Part shown: positions 9,624 through 18,739 of the stretch, in pieces
Numbering within the stretch: position 1 is the first letter of the stretch
How the letters are laid out: each line of letters starts with the position of its first letter
Origin: Ochrobactrum sp. Marseille-Q0166
Lineage (GTDB): Bacteria; Pseudomonadota; Alphaproteobacteria; Rhizobiales; Rhizobiaceae
Length of the DNA: 64,000 nucleotides
Direction: 5' to 3'
Assembly: GCF_014397025.1 (NCBI RefSeq)
Contig: NZ_JACJUO010000002.1
Location: forward strand, 1,291,501 to 1,355,500
Notes under the pieces: model-generated
The model's input: the letters and a program-made list of their open reading frames with translations, nothing else
The model's database searches: none
What the model was told of the DNA's origin: nothing
Translations under genes and position numbers: made by a program

Positions 9624-9639
9624 TGGCACGGACTTTGCA
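9624..9639 (+). promoter_or_regulatory. Sigma-54 (-24/-12) promoter of dctA
   Basis: TGGCACGGACTTTGCA matches the RpoN consensus TGGCACG-N4-TTGCA, with GG at 9625-9626 and GC at 9637-9638 spaced exactly 10 nt apart. Transcription should start near 9650 and leave an untranslated leader of about 85 nt before dctA. Confidence 0.9.
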
Positions 9640-9733
9640 AATCATGGCGCGAGAGACAGCAAATGCTGTTGAAGGAAGAACGAATGGCTCGGGAGGCTGG
9701 ACCTGATCCGGATAGAGCCAAACGGAGGAAGTC

Positions 9734-11080
9734 ATGATTGCCATACCAAATGGTGCCGTGGATGAACCACGCCGCCCAATTCCACTCTATAAACAACTTT
9801 ATGTCCAGGTTCTCGTTGCGATTGCAGCAGGCATTCTGCTTGGACATTTCAACCCTGATCTGGGCACCCAGCTAAAGCCGCTTGGTGATGCCTTTATCAA
9901 GCTTGTTAAGATGATCATTGCTCCGGTCATTTTCCTGACCGTTGCAACCGGGATTGCCGGTATGACGGATATGAAGAAGGTCGGACGCGTGGCTGGTAAA
10001 GCCATGATCTACTTTCTCACATTCTCTACACTTGCCCTCATTATTGGTCTTATCGTTGCAAATGTGGTGCAGCCGGGCGCTGGCATGCATATCGATCCTG
10101 CTTCGCTTGATCCGCAGGCCGTTGCGAATTACACCGAAAAGGCACATGAGCAGACGATAGCAGGTTTTCTGTCTGGTATCATTCCAACCACCATTGTCGG
10201 TGCTTTTGCCTCTGGCGACATTCTCCAGGTGCTGTTCTTCTCAGTGCTGTTTGGCGTTTCACTCGCCATGGTTGGGGATAAGGGCAAGCCTGTCACCGAC
10301 TTCCTTCAGATGTTGACAACACCTGTTTTCAAGCTGGTTTCAATCCTGATGAAGGCCGCGCCCATTGGCGCATTCGGTGCCATGGCCTTCACAATTGGCA
10401 AATACGGTATAGGTTCTATTGCCAATCTGGCCATGCTGATTGCAACATTCTACATCACAGCTTTATTGTTTGTCCTGATCGTTCTAGGTGCCGTTGCGCG
10501 TTATAACGGCTTCTCGATCATCGCGCTTATTCGCTATATCAAAGAAGAGTTGCTGCTCGTACTCGGCACATCCTCGTCTGAAGCGGCGCTGCCAAGTCTT
10601 ATGGATAAGATGGAAAAGGCGGGTTGTAAGCGTTCTGTCGTCGGTCTCGTTATTCCTACAGGATATTCCTTTAACCTCGACGGTACCAATATCTATATGA
10701 CGCTTGCAGCGCTCTTTATCGCACAGGCCACCGATATCCCTCTATCGTTGACCGATCAGATCTTGCTTCTGCTTGTTGCGATGTTGAGCTCTAAAGGTGC
10801 GGCCGGTATTACCGGCGCAGGCTTCATCACATTGGCAGCAACATTATCTGTCGTTCCAGCGGTTCCCGTTGCGGGTATGGCTCTAATCCTTGGCATCGAC
10901 CGCTTTATGTCGGAATGCCGCGCCTTGACCAATCTGGTTGGTAATGCAGTCGCTACTATAGTGGTTGCACGCTGGGAAAATGAACTTGATACCGAGCGTC
11001 TCAACGCTGCGATGAATGGCCAACCGATCGAGATTGAGCCGGAACCGGTTGAAGAGGGCTTTTTGCAGCCAGCAGAATAG
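9734..11080 (+). CDS. dctA: C4-dicarboxylate:cation symporter DctA
   Basis: This inner-membrane symporter takes up succinate, fumarate and malate with protons or Na+. Its length (448 residues) is usual. Family marks include [15 protein letters not shown], a serine-rich re-entrant loop ([13 protein letters not shown]), [14 protein letters not shown] and [26 protein letters not shown] cut across the C-terminal third. It has a strong ribosome site, GGAGG at 9724-9728. Expression should depend on DctB/DctD and RpoN through the upstream sites. Both regulators appear damaged here, so either dctA is poorly induced or the damage is a sequencing artefact. Confidence 0.97.
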   Translation: MIAIPNGAVDEPRRPIPLYKQLYVQVLVAIAAGILLGHFNPDLGTQLKPLGDAFIKLVKMIIAPVIFLTVATGIAGMTDMKKVGRVAGKAMIYFLTFSTLALIIGLIVANVVQPGAGMHIDPASLDPQAVANYTEKAHEQTIAGFLSGIIPTTIVGAFASGDILQVLFFSVLFGVSLAMVGDKGKPVTDFLQMLTTPVFKLVSILMKAAPIGAFGAMAFTIGKYGIGSIANLAMLIATFYITALLFVLIVLGAVARYNGFSIIALIRYIKEELLLVLGTSSSEAALPSLMDKMEKAGCKRSVVGLVIPTGYSFNLDGTNIYMTLAALFIAQATDIPLSLTDQILLLLVAMLSSKGAAGITGAGFITLAATLSVVPAVPVAGMALILGIDRFMSECRALTNLVGNAVATIVVARWENELDTERLNAAMNGQPIEIEPEPVEEGFLQPAE

Positions 11081-11100
11081 GTCTTACATCTCAGGCAATG

Positions 11101-11130
11101 AAAAGGGCCCGCTTTTGGCGGGCCTTTTTG
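11101..11130. terminator. Bidirectional terminator between dctA and ndh
   Basis: Stem GGCCCGC/GCGGGCC (11106-11112, 11118-11124) has a run of T on the plus side and a run of A before it, so it can end transcripts from both convergent genes. Confidence 0.9.
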
Positions 11131-11131
11131 T

Positions 11132-12406
11132 TTACTTACTGTCTTCTGTTGCCTTACCCTGCGTTATTAGACGTGCACTGTGCTGCCCTGATATAAATGT
11201 CCAAAGCCAACTCCAGGCAACAGCTGCACGACTACGTGTACCAATCAGGAAAAAGATATGGGCTATGCCCCAAACCCACCATGCAATAGAACCTTTGAGC
11301 TTGATCCTGCCCATATCAACCACAGCTGCTCCACGGCCAATTGTTGCGAGATTGCCCTGATGTCGATATCGGAATGGGGCAGGTGCCACATTGCCTGATA
11401 AGCGGCTACGAATGACCTTTGCAACATAAGCGCCCTGCTGTTTGGCGGCTGGAGCGATACCGGGAACAGGTTTGCCATCTGAACCTTCGACCCATGCTGT
11501 ATCTCCGATTACGAAAATGTTTTCGTGTCCGGGCACACTCAGGTCCGGTAAAACGCGTGCACGACCCGCGCGATCACGTTCCGCGTCGAGCCATGCTGCT
11601 GCGGGTGAGGCGGCTACACCTGCAGCCCAAATCGTTGTTTTGCACGGAATAAATTCGTCACCGACAGTTACGCCATCCCCTGTGATTTCTTTGACCGGTA
11701 CGCCAAGACGCACCTCCACACCGATTTTCTCCAAAGCATTTTTCGCATAGGCAGAGAGATCTTCTGGGAAGGCCGCCAAAATACGCGGACCCGCTTCGAC
11801 AAGCAGAATACGCGCCTGACGCGTATCAATATTGCGAAACTCTGGCCATATCGTATCCTTAGCCAGTTCTGCAATGATGCCGGCAAGCTCAACGCCGGTC
11901 GGTCCCCCGCCAACCACTGAGAATGTCAGCAGTGCTCGTCGTTTTGCAGCATCGTTTTCACGCTCGGCCCGTTCAAAAGCAAGCAGCAGGCGACGGCGAA
12001 TTGTCGTTGCGTCCTCCAGCGCCTTGAGACCCGGAGCCACTTTTTCCCAGCGGTCATTGCCAAAATAAGCGTGGCGTGCGCCCGTAGCCAATACGAGTAT
12101 GTCGTAACCGACTTCGCTACCGTTTTCGAGTTTTACTGTTCTTGTGCCTGCATCGACACCAACAACTGTACCGAGCAAAGTCGTGACCTCTTTACGGTCC
12201 TTAAAAAGGTGACGAATGGGCCATGCAATTTCTGACGTAGCGAGAATCGTCGTAGCAACCTGATACAGCAGAGGTTGAAACAGGTGGTGATTGCGCTGAT
12301 CGATAAGCGTAATGCGAACATTTGCGCCTTTCAAATCATGGATTAATTGCAGGCCGCCAAAGCCGGCACCGACGACAAGGATATGGGGCGTATCCGATCC
12401 ACTCAT
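11132..12406 (-). CDS. ndh: Type II NADH:quinone oxidoreductase (NDH-2)
   Basis: This is a single-subunit membrane-associated flavoprotein that passes electrons from NADH to quinone without proton pumping. The first Rossmann motif is HILVVGAGFGGLQ (FAD). The second is FSVVGGGPTGVELAG (NADH), followed by E-rich segments, and a later FVIGDTAWVEG holds the FAD-binding aspartate. A hydrophobic stretch near the C-terminus (GSIAWWVWGIAHIFFLIG) is the usual membrane anchor. The ATG at 12406 is preferred because homology starts there; an in-frame start at 12484 would add 26 unrelated residues. Single gene, convergent with dctA. Confidence 0.93.
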   Translation of the reverse strand: MSGSDTPHILVVGAGFGGLQLIHDLKGANVRITLIDQRNHHLFQPLLYQVATTILATSEIAWPIRHLFKDRKEVTTLLGTVVGVDAGTRTVKLENGSEVGYDILVLATGARHAYFGNDRWEKVAPGLKALEDATTIRRRLLLAFERAERENDAAKRRALLTFSVVGGGPTGVELAGIIAELAKDTIWPEFRNIDTRQARILLVEAGPRILAAFPEDLSAYAKNALEKIGVEVRLGVPVKEITGDGVTVGDEFIPCKTTIWAAGVAASPAAAWLDAERDRAGRARVLPDLSVPGHENIFVIGDTAWVEGSDGKPVPGIAPAAKQQGAYVAKVIRSRLSGNVAPAPFRYRHQGNLATIGRGAAVVDMGRIKLKGSIAWWVWGIAHIFFLIGTRSRAAVAWSWLWTFISGQHSARLITQGKATEDSK

Positions 12407-12790
12407 TGAAGATATAAACCTGAGGTTGGCGTGATTGCGAGTCGCGCTGTTGGAAGGATGGTCGCGCCCGATAAGATAACGCACTCAGATTAGCCGTAAA
12501 GAACTTAACGACAATTTGAATTTGAATTATGACAAGAATATTCAGGTTTTTTGTGAAAACTGTTTCATACGATAAATCACGACTGATCTAACGTGCCAAA
12601 GCTCCAGATATCGAAATAACTTCACTAACTAAAATAGCCGGATTAGCTGCGTTCGATTACTCACGCCGAATAAACTCGCTAAGTTACGACGTCGAGCGCT
12701 TTAATGAGGAACGCTGAAGGCAACTCAATTCGTGTGCGCCAATACCGTCCCGATTGCGTTGCCAAGTCGGTCGCGCTGGTCGGGTTTTAA
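12407..12790. other. Intergenic, nothing recognised
   Basis: About 380 bp upstream of ndh and downstream of the 33-aa gene. It should contain the ndh promoter. I see no convincing ORF, repeat or RNA gene. Confidence 0.5.
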
Positions 12791-12892
12791 TTAAAAGTCA
12801 TCGCGATGATTCAGATGGCGCAAATAGGCAAAAGCTGTGCCTGCCAAGATCGGTAAAATCACCAAGGCCATCCAGAAGAATAAATTACTCAT
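12791..12892 (-). CDS. 33-residue single-helix membrane microprotein
   Basis: An ATG at 12892 follows GGGAGGG at ideal distance and opens a 33-codon frame. The product begins MSNLFFWMALVILPILAGTA, continues with a short charged tail (RHLNHRDDF) and ends TAA. One hydrophobic helix of about 20 residues with an aromatic N-terminus and a basic/acidic tail is the pattern of small accessory subunits of membrane complexes. I do not recognise the family. The ribosome site and coherent topology are the support; it lies 385 bp upstream of ndh on the same strand, with no evidence of co-transcription. Confidence 0.6.
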   Translation of the reverse strand: MSNLFFWMALVILPILAGTAFAYLRHLNHRDDF

Positions 12893-13150
12893 ATTTCCCT
12901 CCCATTGTTTACGCATTTTAACACAGTTTTAAGATAAATGAAGAACGCGTTAATTCGCGTATCGTTCCGAAGCTTGGCGGAGGTCATTTGCTATCGGATT
13001 TCAAATGTGCGGAGCTTCTGCCTCGGCAACGTTTGCAAGAATGTAAATCTCATCGAATTTAAATTTCTGGAATGCGGTTCCAAGAAAGTGAAACTGTCGC
13101 GCCTCAATGTCTATTGCCAGCTTGTGATTGTTTGATTAGAAGTAGCGTTA
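12893..13150. other. Intergenic, nothing recognised
   Basis: AT-rich spacer between the divergent microprotein gene and the metA leader. A 65-codon frame at 12938-13135 lacks a ribosome site and protein-like composition and was not accepted. The promoters of both flanking units should lie here. Confidence 0.4.
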
Positions 13151-13294
13151 CATCAAGAGTTGGGGCGACGCCCAACGCCAACCTGCCTTTCCGGGCAAGG
13201 TGGTACTTTCTTAAAAGAAAGGATGTGGCCCAACCGGCAAATATACGGATGAAGCCACCCGCGTCTGCCCCGATATAACGAAGGACTGACGCGA
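13151..13294 (+). promoter_or_regulatory. Structured 5' leader of metA, candidate riboswitch
   Basis: Four consecutive hairpins precede the gene: GTTGGG/CCCAAC (13159-13176), ACCTGCC with its bulged complement ending AGGT (13181-13201), CTTTCTT/AAGAAAG (13206-13221) and GTGGC/GCCAC (13225-13258). The start is preceded by GAAGGA at 13281-13286. Methionine genes of Rhizobiales are often under SAM riboswitches, and the segment from CATCAAGAG through CCAACC to AAGGTGGT loosely recalls an S-box core. I could not match a full consensus, so the ligand is a guess. Confidence 0.4.
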
Positions 13295-14224
13295 ATGCCT
13301 ATTAAAATTCCTGACGATCTGCCTGCAACCAGTGTTCTCGAAGCTGAGGGCGTCATGGTTATGCGCGAAGCAGACGCCATTCGCCAGGATATAAGGCCGC
13401 TAAAGATTGGTCTTCTCAACCTGATGCCCAACAAAGTGACGACAGAGACGCAGATTGCGCGGCTGCTTGGTGCAACACCGCTTCAGCTTGAACTGACGCT
13501 TGTACGCATTACCAATCACGTCGCCCGTCATACACCTCAGGATCATATGCTCTCCTTTTACCGCCCGTGGGAAGAAGTGAGCGAAGAACGTTTCGACGGC
13601 TTTGTCATTACCGGCGCTCCAGTTGAACGCATGCCATTCGAAGACGTGACCTATTGGGATGAAATGCAGCGCATCTTCAATTGGACGCAAACGCACGTCC
13701 ATCGTTCTTTCAATATCTGCTGGGCAGCGCAGGCGGCTGTTCATCATTTCCATGGAATGGCGAAATATGATCTGGAACAGAAGGCATATGGTGTGTTCAG
13801 CCAGCGCAATCTTGCGCCTTCGTCACCTTATTTACGCGGCTTTTCTGATGATTTCGCCATCCCGGTATCGCGCTGGACCGAAGTGCGCTCCAATGACATT
13901 CCTGAGAACAGCGATCTGAAAGTGTTGGTTGATAGCCCGGAAAGCGGTCTTTGCCTGCTGGAAGATCCTCAACATCGTGCTCTTCATATGTTCAACCATG
14001 TTGAATATGACACCACGTCTCTTGCAGATGAATATTTTCGGGATATCCAGTTGCAGCCTGACATGCCGGTTCCCGCGAATTATTTTCCAAATAATGATGC
14101 AAGTCAGAAGCCGCAAAATTGTTGGAGAGGTCATGCTCATCTCCTGTTCGGCAACTGGATCAATGAAATGTACCAGTCAACACCTTACGACATGAATGAC
14201 ATCGGACGAAGAGAGCATCGCTAA
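13295..14224 (+). CDS. metA: Homoserine O-acetyltransferase, MetA family (Glu111 type)
   Basis: First committed step of methionine synthesis: acylation of homoserine. Length 309 matches MetA. The catalytic Cys is C142 in [14 protein letters not shown], and the MetA His/Glu region is HMFNHVEYD. Residue 111 (GAPVE, then [10 protein letters not shown]) is Glu. In this family Glu111 favours acetyl-CoA while Gly111 favours succinyl-CoA, so the product is predicted to be O-acetylhomoserine even though many databases call such genes succinyltransferases. The gene is monocistronic, with a structured leader and its own terminator. Confidence 0.95.
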   Translation: MPIKIPDDLPATSVLEAEGVMVMREADAIRQDIRPLKIGLLNLMPNKVTTETQIARLLGATPLQLELTLVRITNHVARHTPQDHMLSFYRPWEEVSEERFDGFVITGAPVERMPFEDVTYWDEMQRIFNWTQTHVHRSFNICWAAQAAVHHFHGMAKYDLEQKAYGVFSQRNLAPSSPYLRGFSDDFAIPVSRWTEVRSNDIPENSDLKVLVDSPESGLCLLEDPQHRALHMFNHVEYDTTSLADEYFRDIQLQPDMPVPANYFPNNDASQKPQNCWRGHAHLLFGNWINEMYQSTPYDMNDIGRREHR

Positions 14225-14225
14225 G

Positions 14226-14264
14226 AAAAACCTCCGGAAGTGTAATAATTCCGGAGGTTTTTTT
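14226..14264 (+). terminator. Rho-independent terminator of metA
   Basis: An 11-bp stem (AACCTCCGGAA with its complement) starts 5 bp after the metA stop and is followed by a long T-run. Confidence 0.92.
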
Positions 14265-14488
14265 ATGCTGCATATTGGGTACGAGGAAAAAAGTCGAAGG
14301 GATGTGGTTTATTTTCGCGCTCTTTGACAAACTGACCGAACGGGCGGGCCATATCCTTCGGACATCAAAATGAGCAAGCGAACTACTGCGTCTAAACACT
14401 TCGACGCGGAAAAAACCCGCCCAAATGCCTTTCCTCGCATATCGGCTTATTTCAGGCGCCATTTCCATTAAATTAAAGGGTTCTGAGC

Positions 14489-15538
14489 CTAGCTTGCAAA
14501 CCTTTGAAGCCACTGTTGCCATTGATCTTCATTGCCGTGGAATACATTCAGGTCGATTTTACCGTTCACGCCCTGAGATAGCCCTGAGCCTGAATACTGC
14601 CAGAACAACCAGCGGCGACCCGGATAGACCTTTGATGGGTGCTGTGCGACTGCGCGCAACCAAAATGGATAATCTTTAAAGGCGCCTTGGAGATTATCTT
14701 CGTAAAAGTCTGGTGCGGTGTAAATCACCGGACGCTTGCCATAGTGGCGCTCAAGGGCATCCATGAAGACCTGCATTTTTTCACGAACCTGTGCAGGTGA
14801 CGGACGACGCTTGCAAGAAGAGTCTCCATTCCATTCCACATCGATAACCGGGGGTAGCGCATCAGGATCGTTTGGAACATTGCGAATGAACCAATCTGCC
14901 TGCTGACTGGCGACACGGCACCAGTAGAAAAAGTGATATGCACCACGCTTGAGACCTGCTGCCTTTGCTTCTCGCCAGTTTTTCTTGAACATCGGGTCGA
15001 GATGATCACCACCATCGGTCGCTTTGATATACGCGAAGTTTGCGCCGTTCTTGCGCAAAGTCACCCAATCGATGTTTCCTTGCCAACGCGAAACGTCGAC
15101 ACCATGCACAGCGTGATGACGCGGAGAAGCTTTTCCGAAGTTGATTGGCTTTGCATCGCGAAACCGTTGACCATAAACGCGAAAACGCTCTTGGGGTGAT
15201 AACCGAACGGGCGGATAGGCAGCTACCTCCGGTTTTGGAATTGAAACAGGTGTAATAGTCCTTTGTTCAGCAGGGTGAGCCATCGGAGCGGGAGGTGTCG
15301 CTTTGAACGGCCCGGCATCGGGTACAGGTCCAGCCCATGCCAAAACTTCCTGTTGCGGTTGTGGGGGGAGAGATTGCGGCGCTCTGGCGACGTCTGTTAC
15401 AGGTTCCGACGGCCTGACAACGGAGCCAGTCAGGTCGGACGACGGTTGCGGCATAAGATTGTCTATACCGGAACTCGATGTGCACCCTGCAAGAGCAGTG
15501 CAGGCTAAAGCAATCGCTGTCACAATCGAAAAACGCAT
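14489..15538 (-). CDS. GH25-family lysozyme-like lipoprotein
   Basis: A lipoprotein signal (MRFSIVTAIALACTALAGC, lipobox LAGC) is followed by about 110 Pro-rich low-complexity residues and a C-terminal GH25 domain of about 210 residues. The domain shows HGVDVSRWQGNIDW, YIKATDG, GAYHFFY and PVIDVEWNG, carrying the acidic catalytic residues of muramidases, then IYTAPDFY and FWQYS. It is therefore a membrane-anchored periplasmic or outer-membrane enzyme cleaving the MurNAc-GlcNAc bond, likely in wall remodelling. The ATG at 15538 is preferred over a TTG at 15553, giving a normal short signal. The neighbours do not suggest a phage lysin. Confidence 0.88.
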   Translation of the reverse strand: MRFSIVTAIALACTALAGCTSSSGIDNLMPQPSSDLTGSVVRPSEPVTDVARAPQSLPPQPQQEVLAWAGPVPDAGPFKATPPAPMAHPAEQRTITPVSIPKPEVAAYPPVRLSPQERFRVYGQRFRDAKPINFGKASPRHHAVHGVDVSRWQGNIDWVTLRKNGANFAYIKATDGGDHLDPMFKKNWREAKAAGLKRGAYHFFYWCRVASQQADWFIRNVPNDPDALPPVIDVEWNGDSSCKRRPSPAQVREKMQVFMDALERHYGKRPVIYTAPDFYEDNLQGAFKDYPFWLRAVAQHPSKVYPGRRWLFWQYSGSGLSQGVNGKIDLNVFHGNEDQWQQWLQRFAS

Positions 15539-15798
15539 GATACCCGTACGCAAACCCAGACGCTTCAGAGCCTTAAATCGAGGCTACATGAAGGCCATCG
15601 ACCAACACGCGCAATGCTCACCTCGAGCAAATTGCTACACAGATAATACGGTGCAATGCTGAACCCAAAGTTTACGAAAGGCTTAATAAACAGGAGATTT
15701 CATTTATAGTTAACTTACAAAATTTGTTAATAAAACAGTACTTTAATGTAATTATTTAAGAATTTAATTTGCAAAAAGAAATTTTATTTTTAATCCCA

Positions 15799-16080
15799 TC
15801 ATGCACGCTTGGCAGATTGATCAAAACCCTGTTCCAGTATTTGTTCTGCAAATGGCTTCGGTTTTACACTTTCAATCTGCATCATCAGATCAGCAATTTT
15901 TTCAGGGCTTGAAATTCCGCATTCGTAGATTTGGATTATTTCTCGCACCATTTCGTCTTTCTGAGGAGACGTTATCGGGCAACGACCAAGTTGGTGACAC
16001 GACGCAACAAATGCTGCCTGTAACTGTTCAAGCGCAGCAGGTGAGAATCGTTTGAAATAATAGTCCCTCGAAAACGGCAT
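15799..16080 (-). CDS. Small uncharacterised protein, CX5C paralogue 1
   Basis: 93 residues with no signal or membrane segment. It shares its layout with the next gene upstream: MPF start, aromatic/basic N-terminus, F(S/T)P(A/E), an (L/M)QAA helix, then SCHQLGRCP with two cysteines five residues apart, then K-E-rII-Y-G-PEKIA. I do not recognise the family. The paralogues are 130 bp apart on the same strand. This copy has an extra C-terminal tail of about 20 residues. Confidence 0.7.
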   Translation of the reverse strand: MPFSRDYYFKRFSPAALEQLQAAFVASCHQLGRCPITSPQKDEMVREIIQIYECGISSPEKIADLMMQIESVKPKPFAEQILEQGFDQSAKRA

Positions 16081-16209
16081 ACCGGTTCATTCGCTTATTG
16101 GTCGTGATCGACCGCATTCCAACTTGCATTTCTTTTTAAACGCAAATCTCTAGTAAATCTGATAATTATATTAGCATAATCGCGGATAGTTTACATTCTG
16201 TAACTGATT

Positions 16210-16434
16210 TCAACTGCGTGCTAATTCCACTCGCGCTGCGATTGCGGCTATTTTTTCAGGGTCACATTCGCCGGTTTGATAAGTCCTGATAATAACACGT
16301 GCGAGCTCATTTTTTGCCGCATGTGTTGTTGGGCAACGATCTAGCAGCTCGCAACTGCGATTATATGCAGCTTGCATGAGTTTCAGATCCTCGGGTGTGA
16401 ACGTTCCGTGATACTCTTTGCCTCTGAATGGCAT
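16210..16434 (-). CDS. Small uncharacterised protein, CX5C paralogue 2
   Basis: 74 residues from the ATG at 16434, which follows GGGGGAG at 6 nt; a longer frame from 16494 lacks such a site. It contains SCELLDRCPTT, matching SCHQLGRCPIT in the downstream paralogue, and ends soon after DPEKIAAIAARVE. The spacing of the two Cys, the following K/E and the (V/E)II-(R/Q)-Y segment are conserved between the two, indicating tandem duplication with divergence. Function unknown; a small soluble helical protein is the most that can be said. Confidence 0.75.
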   Translation of the reverse strand: MPFRGKEYHGTFTPEDLKLMQAAYNRSCELLDRCPTTHAAKNELARVIIRTYQTGECDPEKIAAIAARVELARS

Positions 16435-16613
16435 GTTGTTCTCCCCCATCAAATTTATGATTGAAGCTTGTATTTTCGCCGAAAGCAACATCATTTTTAG
16501 CCAAACCTGATATACAAGATTTAAGCGTTAACGATGCAGATTTTAATAATCTTCACAGCCATGGAGCCTGTCTATATAAGTCAGCAACAAGATCTAATAA
16601 AAAGGAAGCGATA

Positions 16614-17132
16614 GTGAAAATCGGCGTCGTTACAATTTCTGACCGTGCAAGTCGCGGTGAATATGAAGATTTGAGCGGACCAGCTATCGAAAACTGGTTG
16701 AAAAACGCAATAGTAACGCCATACGAAATCATCAGTCGCGTGATACCTGATGGTATGGAGTCTGTCCGCGATACTCTTATTAATCTTGCTGACAACGATG
16801 CTTGCGATCTTATCCTGACGACCGGCGGCACTGGCCCTGGCCCGCGAGACGAAACGCCGGAGGCAATGAAGGCTGTTCTTCACAAAGAGCTGCCGGGGTT
16901 CGGCGAACAAATGCGTCGTGCAAGTCTCGAACAGACGCCGACTGCAATTTTGTCCCGTCAGACAGCTGGCAGTCGCGGCAAGACTTTTATCATCAACCTC
17001 CCAGGAAAGCCCGTTTCGATTGCAATGACCTTGCAAGCGATCTTCCCCGCTGTGCCCTATTGCCTTGATCTTATTGGTGCGGGCCGGATCGAAACCGACC
17101 CATCGGTCGTCAAAACACATCGCCCCAGTTGA
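16614..17132 (+). CDS. mog: MogA/MoaB-type molybdopterin adenylyltransferase
   Basis: 172 residues from GTG at 16614, preceded by AAGGAAG at good distance; upstream in-frame codons do not resemble the family. The product begins MKIGVVTISDRASRGEYED, then has DLILTTGGTGPGPRDETPEA (the MPT-binding loop) and INLPGKP near the end. MogA activates molybdopterin with ATP so that molybdenum can be inserted. The gene is isolated from other molybdenum cofactor genes and divergent from the small Cys paralogues. Confidence 0.9.
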   Translation: MKIGVVTISDRASRGEYEDLSGPAIENWLKNAIVTPYEIISRVIPDGMESVRDTLINLADNDACDLILTTGGTGPGPRDETPEAMKAVLHKELPGFGEQMRRASLEQTPTAILSRQTAGSRGKTFIINLPGKPVSIAMTLQAIFPAVPYCLDLIGAGRIETDPSVVKTHRPS

Positions 17133-17268
17133 TTTTGCGCATTATCGCGAGCAACTTTTATTGCGTCGCGACGAAATTGCGCAACCCTGCTTTGCACTTT
17201 TGCATAATTAGTACACTTGCATTTCTCTAATTTGAGGCCGACTATCAGCGAAAAATAAGGGGAAATAA

Positions 17269-18681
17269 GTGAAGCCATTTGATGAGATGCTTAATAACGG
17301 TGGAAGCGTCCGCCAACCATATGAATTTCTCAAGCAGTGGCTGGATGAGCAGGATCAGCACAAACTCTTGCAAAAGACAGTAGATGCTGAGAGCGTTTTC
17401 CGCAAAACCGGCATCACTTTCGCAGTCTATGGTGATGAAGACGCTGCAGAACGCCTAATTCCGTTCGATATTATTCCACGTATCATATCTGGTCAGGAAT
17501 GGCGGCGGCTTTCGCAGGGAATTGAACAACGCGTGATGGCGCTCAATGCTTTTCTGGATGATATTTATCACCGTCAGGAAATCGTCAGGGCAGGTCGTAT
17601 TCCAAAAGAGCTGATCACCAACAATGAGGCATTCTTGCCTGAAATGATTGGTTTCCGCCCACCCGGCAATGTTTATACGCACATTATCGGGGTCGATATT
17701 GTGCGCACCGCTGAAAATCAGTTTTATGTGCTTGAAGACAATGCCCGCACGCCGTCCGGTGTTTCCTATATGTTGGAAAACCGCGAAACAATGATGCAGC
17801 TTTTTCCAGAGCTGTTTCAAAATGTTAAAGTGCGCCCGGTGGAAAACTATCCACAATTGCTGCGTCAGTCGTTGGCAAGTGTTGCGCCACCCGGAACGCA
17901 AGGCGTGCCAACAGTCGCTGTTCTTACGCCGGGTATTTATAATTCTGCCTATTTTGAACACGCGTTTTTGGCTGATCAGATGGGCGTCGAATTGGTGGAA
18001 GGCAGTGATCTCCGCGTCGTGGACGGTCGTGTTGCGATGCGAACCACCAAAGGATATCGTAACATTGACGTGCTTTATCGTCGTGTTGATGATGATTTTC
18101 TCGACCCTCTGACATTCAGGCCGGAGTCAACGCTGGGCGTTGCAGGTATTATGGATGTCTATCGCGCAGGAAACATAACCATCGCCAATGCGCCTGGAAC
18201 TGGTATCGCTGACGACAAGGCAATCTATTCCTATATGCCAGAGATTGTTGAATTTTATACTGGTCGCAAAGCCATTCTTGAAAATGTGCCCACGTGGCGT
18301 TGTTCAGAGCCGGACAGCCTTGCCTATGTGCTTGATAATCTCGCCGATCTTGTGGTGAAAGAAGTGCATGGATCGGGAGGCTACGGAATGCTGGTGGGGC
18401 CTGCCGCGACCAAGGCCGAACGCGATGCATTTGCGGAAAAGCTGAAAGCGCGCCCGCGTAACTATATTGCACAGCCGACACTGGCGCTTTCGACAACACC
18501 GATTTTTACCGAAAGTGGCCTTGCACCGCGCCACGTTGATCTCAGGCCTTTTGTTTTGGTTTCAGATCGTATCCGGATCACCCCCGGAGGGTTGACGCGA
18601 GTGGCCCTGAAAGAAGGATCGCTTGTTGTAAACTCCAGTCAGGGTGGTGGAACGAAAGACACCTGGGTGCTCGACGATTAA
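17269..18681 (+). CDS. Circularly permuted ATP-grasp protein
   Basis: 470-residue member of the circularly permuted type-2 ATP-grasp family (former DUF404/DUF407). Visible segments are an early FAVYGDEDAAERLIPFD, EDNARTPSGVSYMLENRE, KAIYSYMPEIVEFY, LVVKEVHGSGGYGMLVGP and a C-terminal RVALKEGSLVVNSSQGGGTKD, cut here as separate landmarks. ATP-grasp enzymes form amide or peptide bonds through acyl phosphates. The GTG start follows AAGGGGA. It heads a four-gene unit with an alpha-E protein, a transglutaminase-like protein and Anbu, an association known in many proteobacteria and thought to make or attach small peptides. The substrate is unknown. Confidence 0.9.
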   Translation: MKPFDEMLNNGGSVRQPYEFLKQWLDEQDQHKLLQKTVDAESVFRKTGITFAVYGDEDAAERLIPFDIIPRIISGQEWRRLSQGIEQRVMALNAFLDDIYHRQEIVRAGRIPKELITNNEAFLPEMIGFRPPGNVYTHIIGVDIVRTAENQFYVLEDNARTPSGVSYMLENRETMMQLFPELFQNVKVRPVENYPQLLRQSLASVAPPGTQGVPTVAVLTPGIYNSAYFEHAFLADQMGVELVEGSDLRVVDGRVAMRTTKGYRNIDVLYRRVDDDFLDPLTFRPESTLGVAGIMDVYRAGNITIANAPGTGIADDKAIYSYMPEIVEFYTGRKAILENVPTWRCSEPDSLAYVLDNLADLVVKEVHGSGGYGMLVGPAATKAERDAFAEKLKARPRNYIAQPTLALSTTPIFTESGLAPRHVDLRPFVLVSDRIRITPGGLTRVALKEGSLVVNSSQGGGTKDTWVLDD

Positions 18682-18739
18682 GATAAAATTACACGCAATA
18701 GCTGGCGCAAGATCAGAGCGTGAAAAGGGGAATGAATTT

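Noticed and set aside
12938..13135. 65-codon plus-strand frame upstream of metA
   Set aside because: No ribosome site and unlikely composition; lies in the promoter/leader region.
14160..14522. 120-codon minus-strand frame spanning the metA terminator
   Set aside because: It crosses the terminator and the ends of two real genes, with no protein-like features.
17133..17182. Imperfect dyad TTGCGC...GCGCAA after the mog gene
   Set aside because: Long loop and poor inner pairing; not convincing as terminator or operator.
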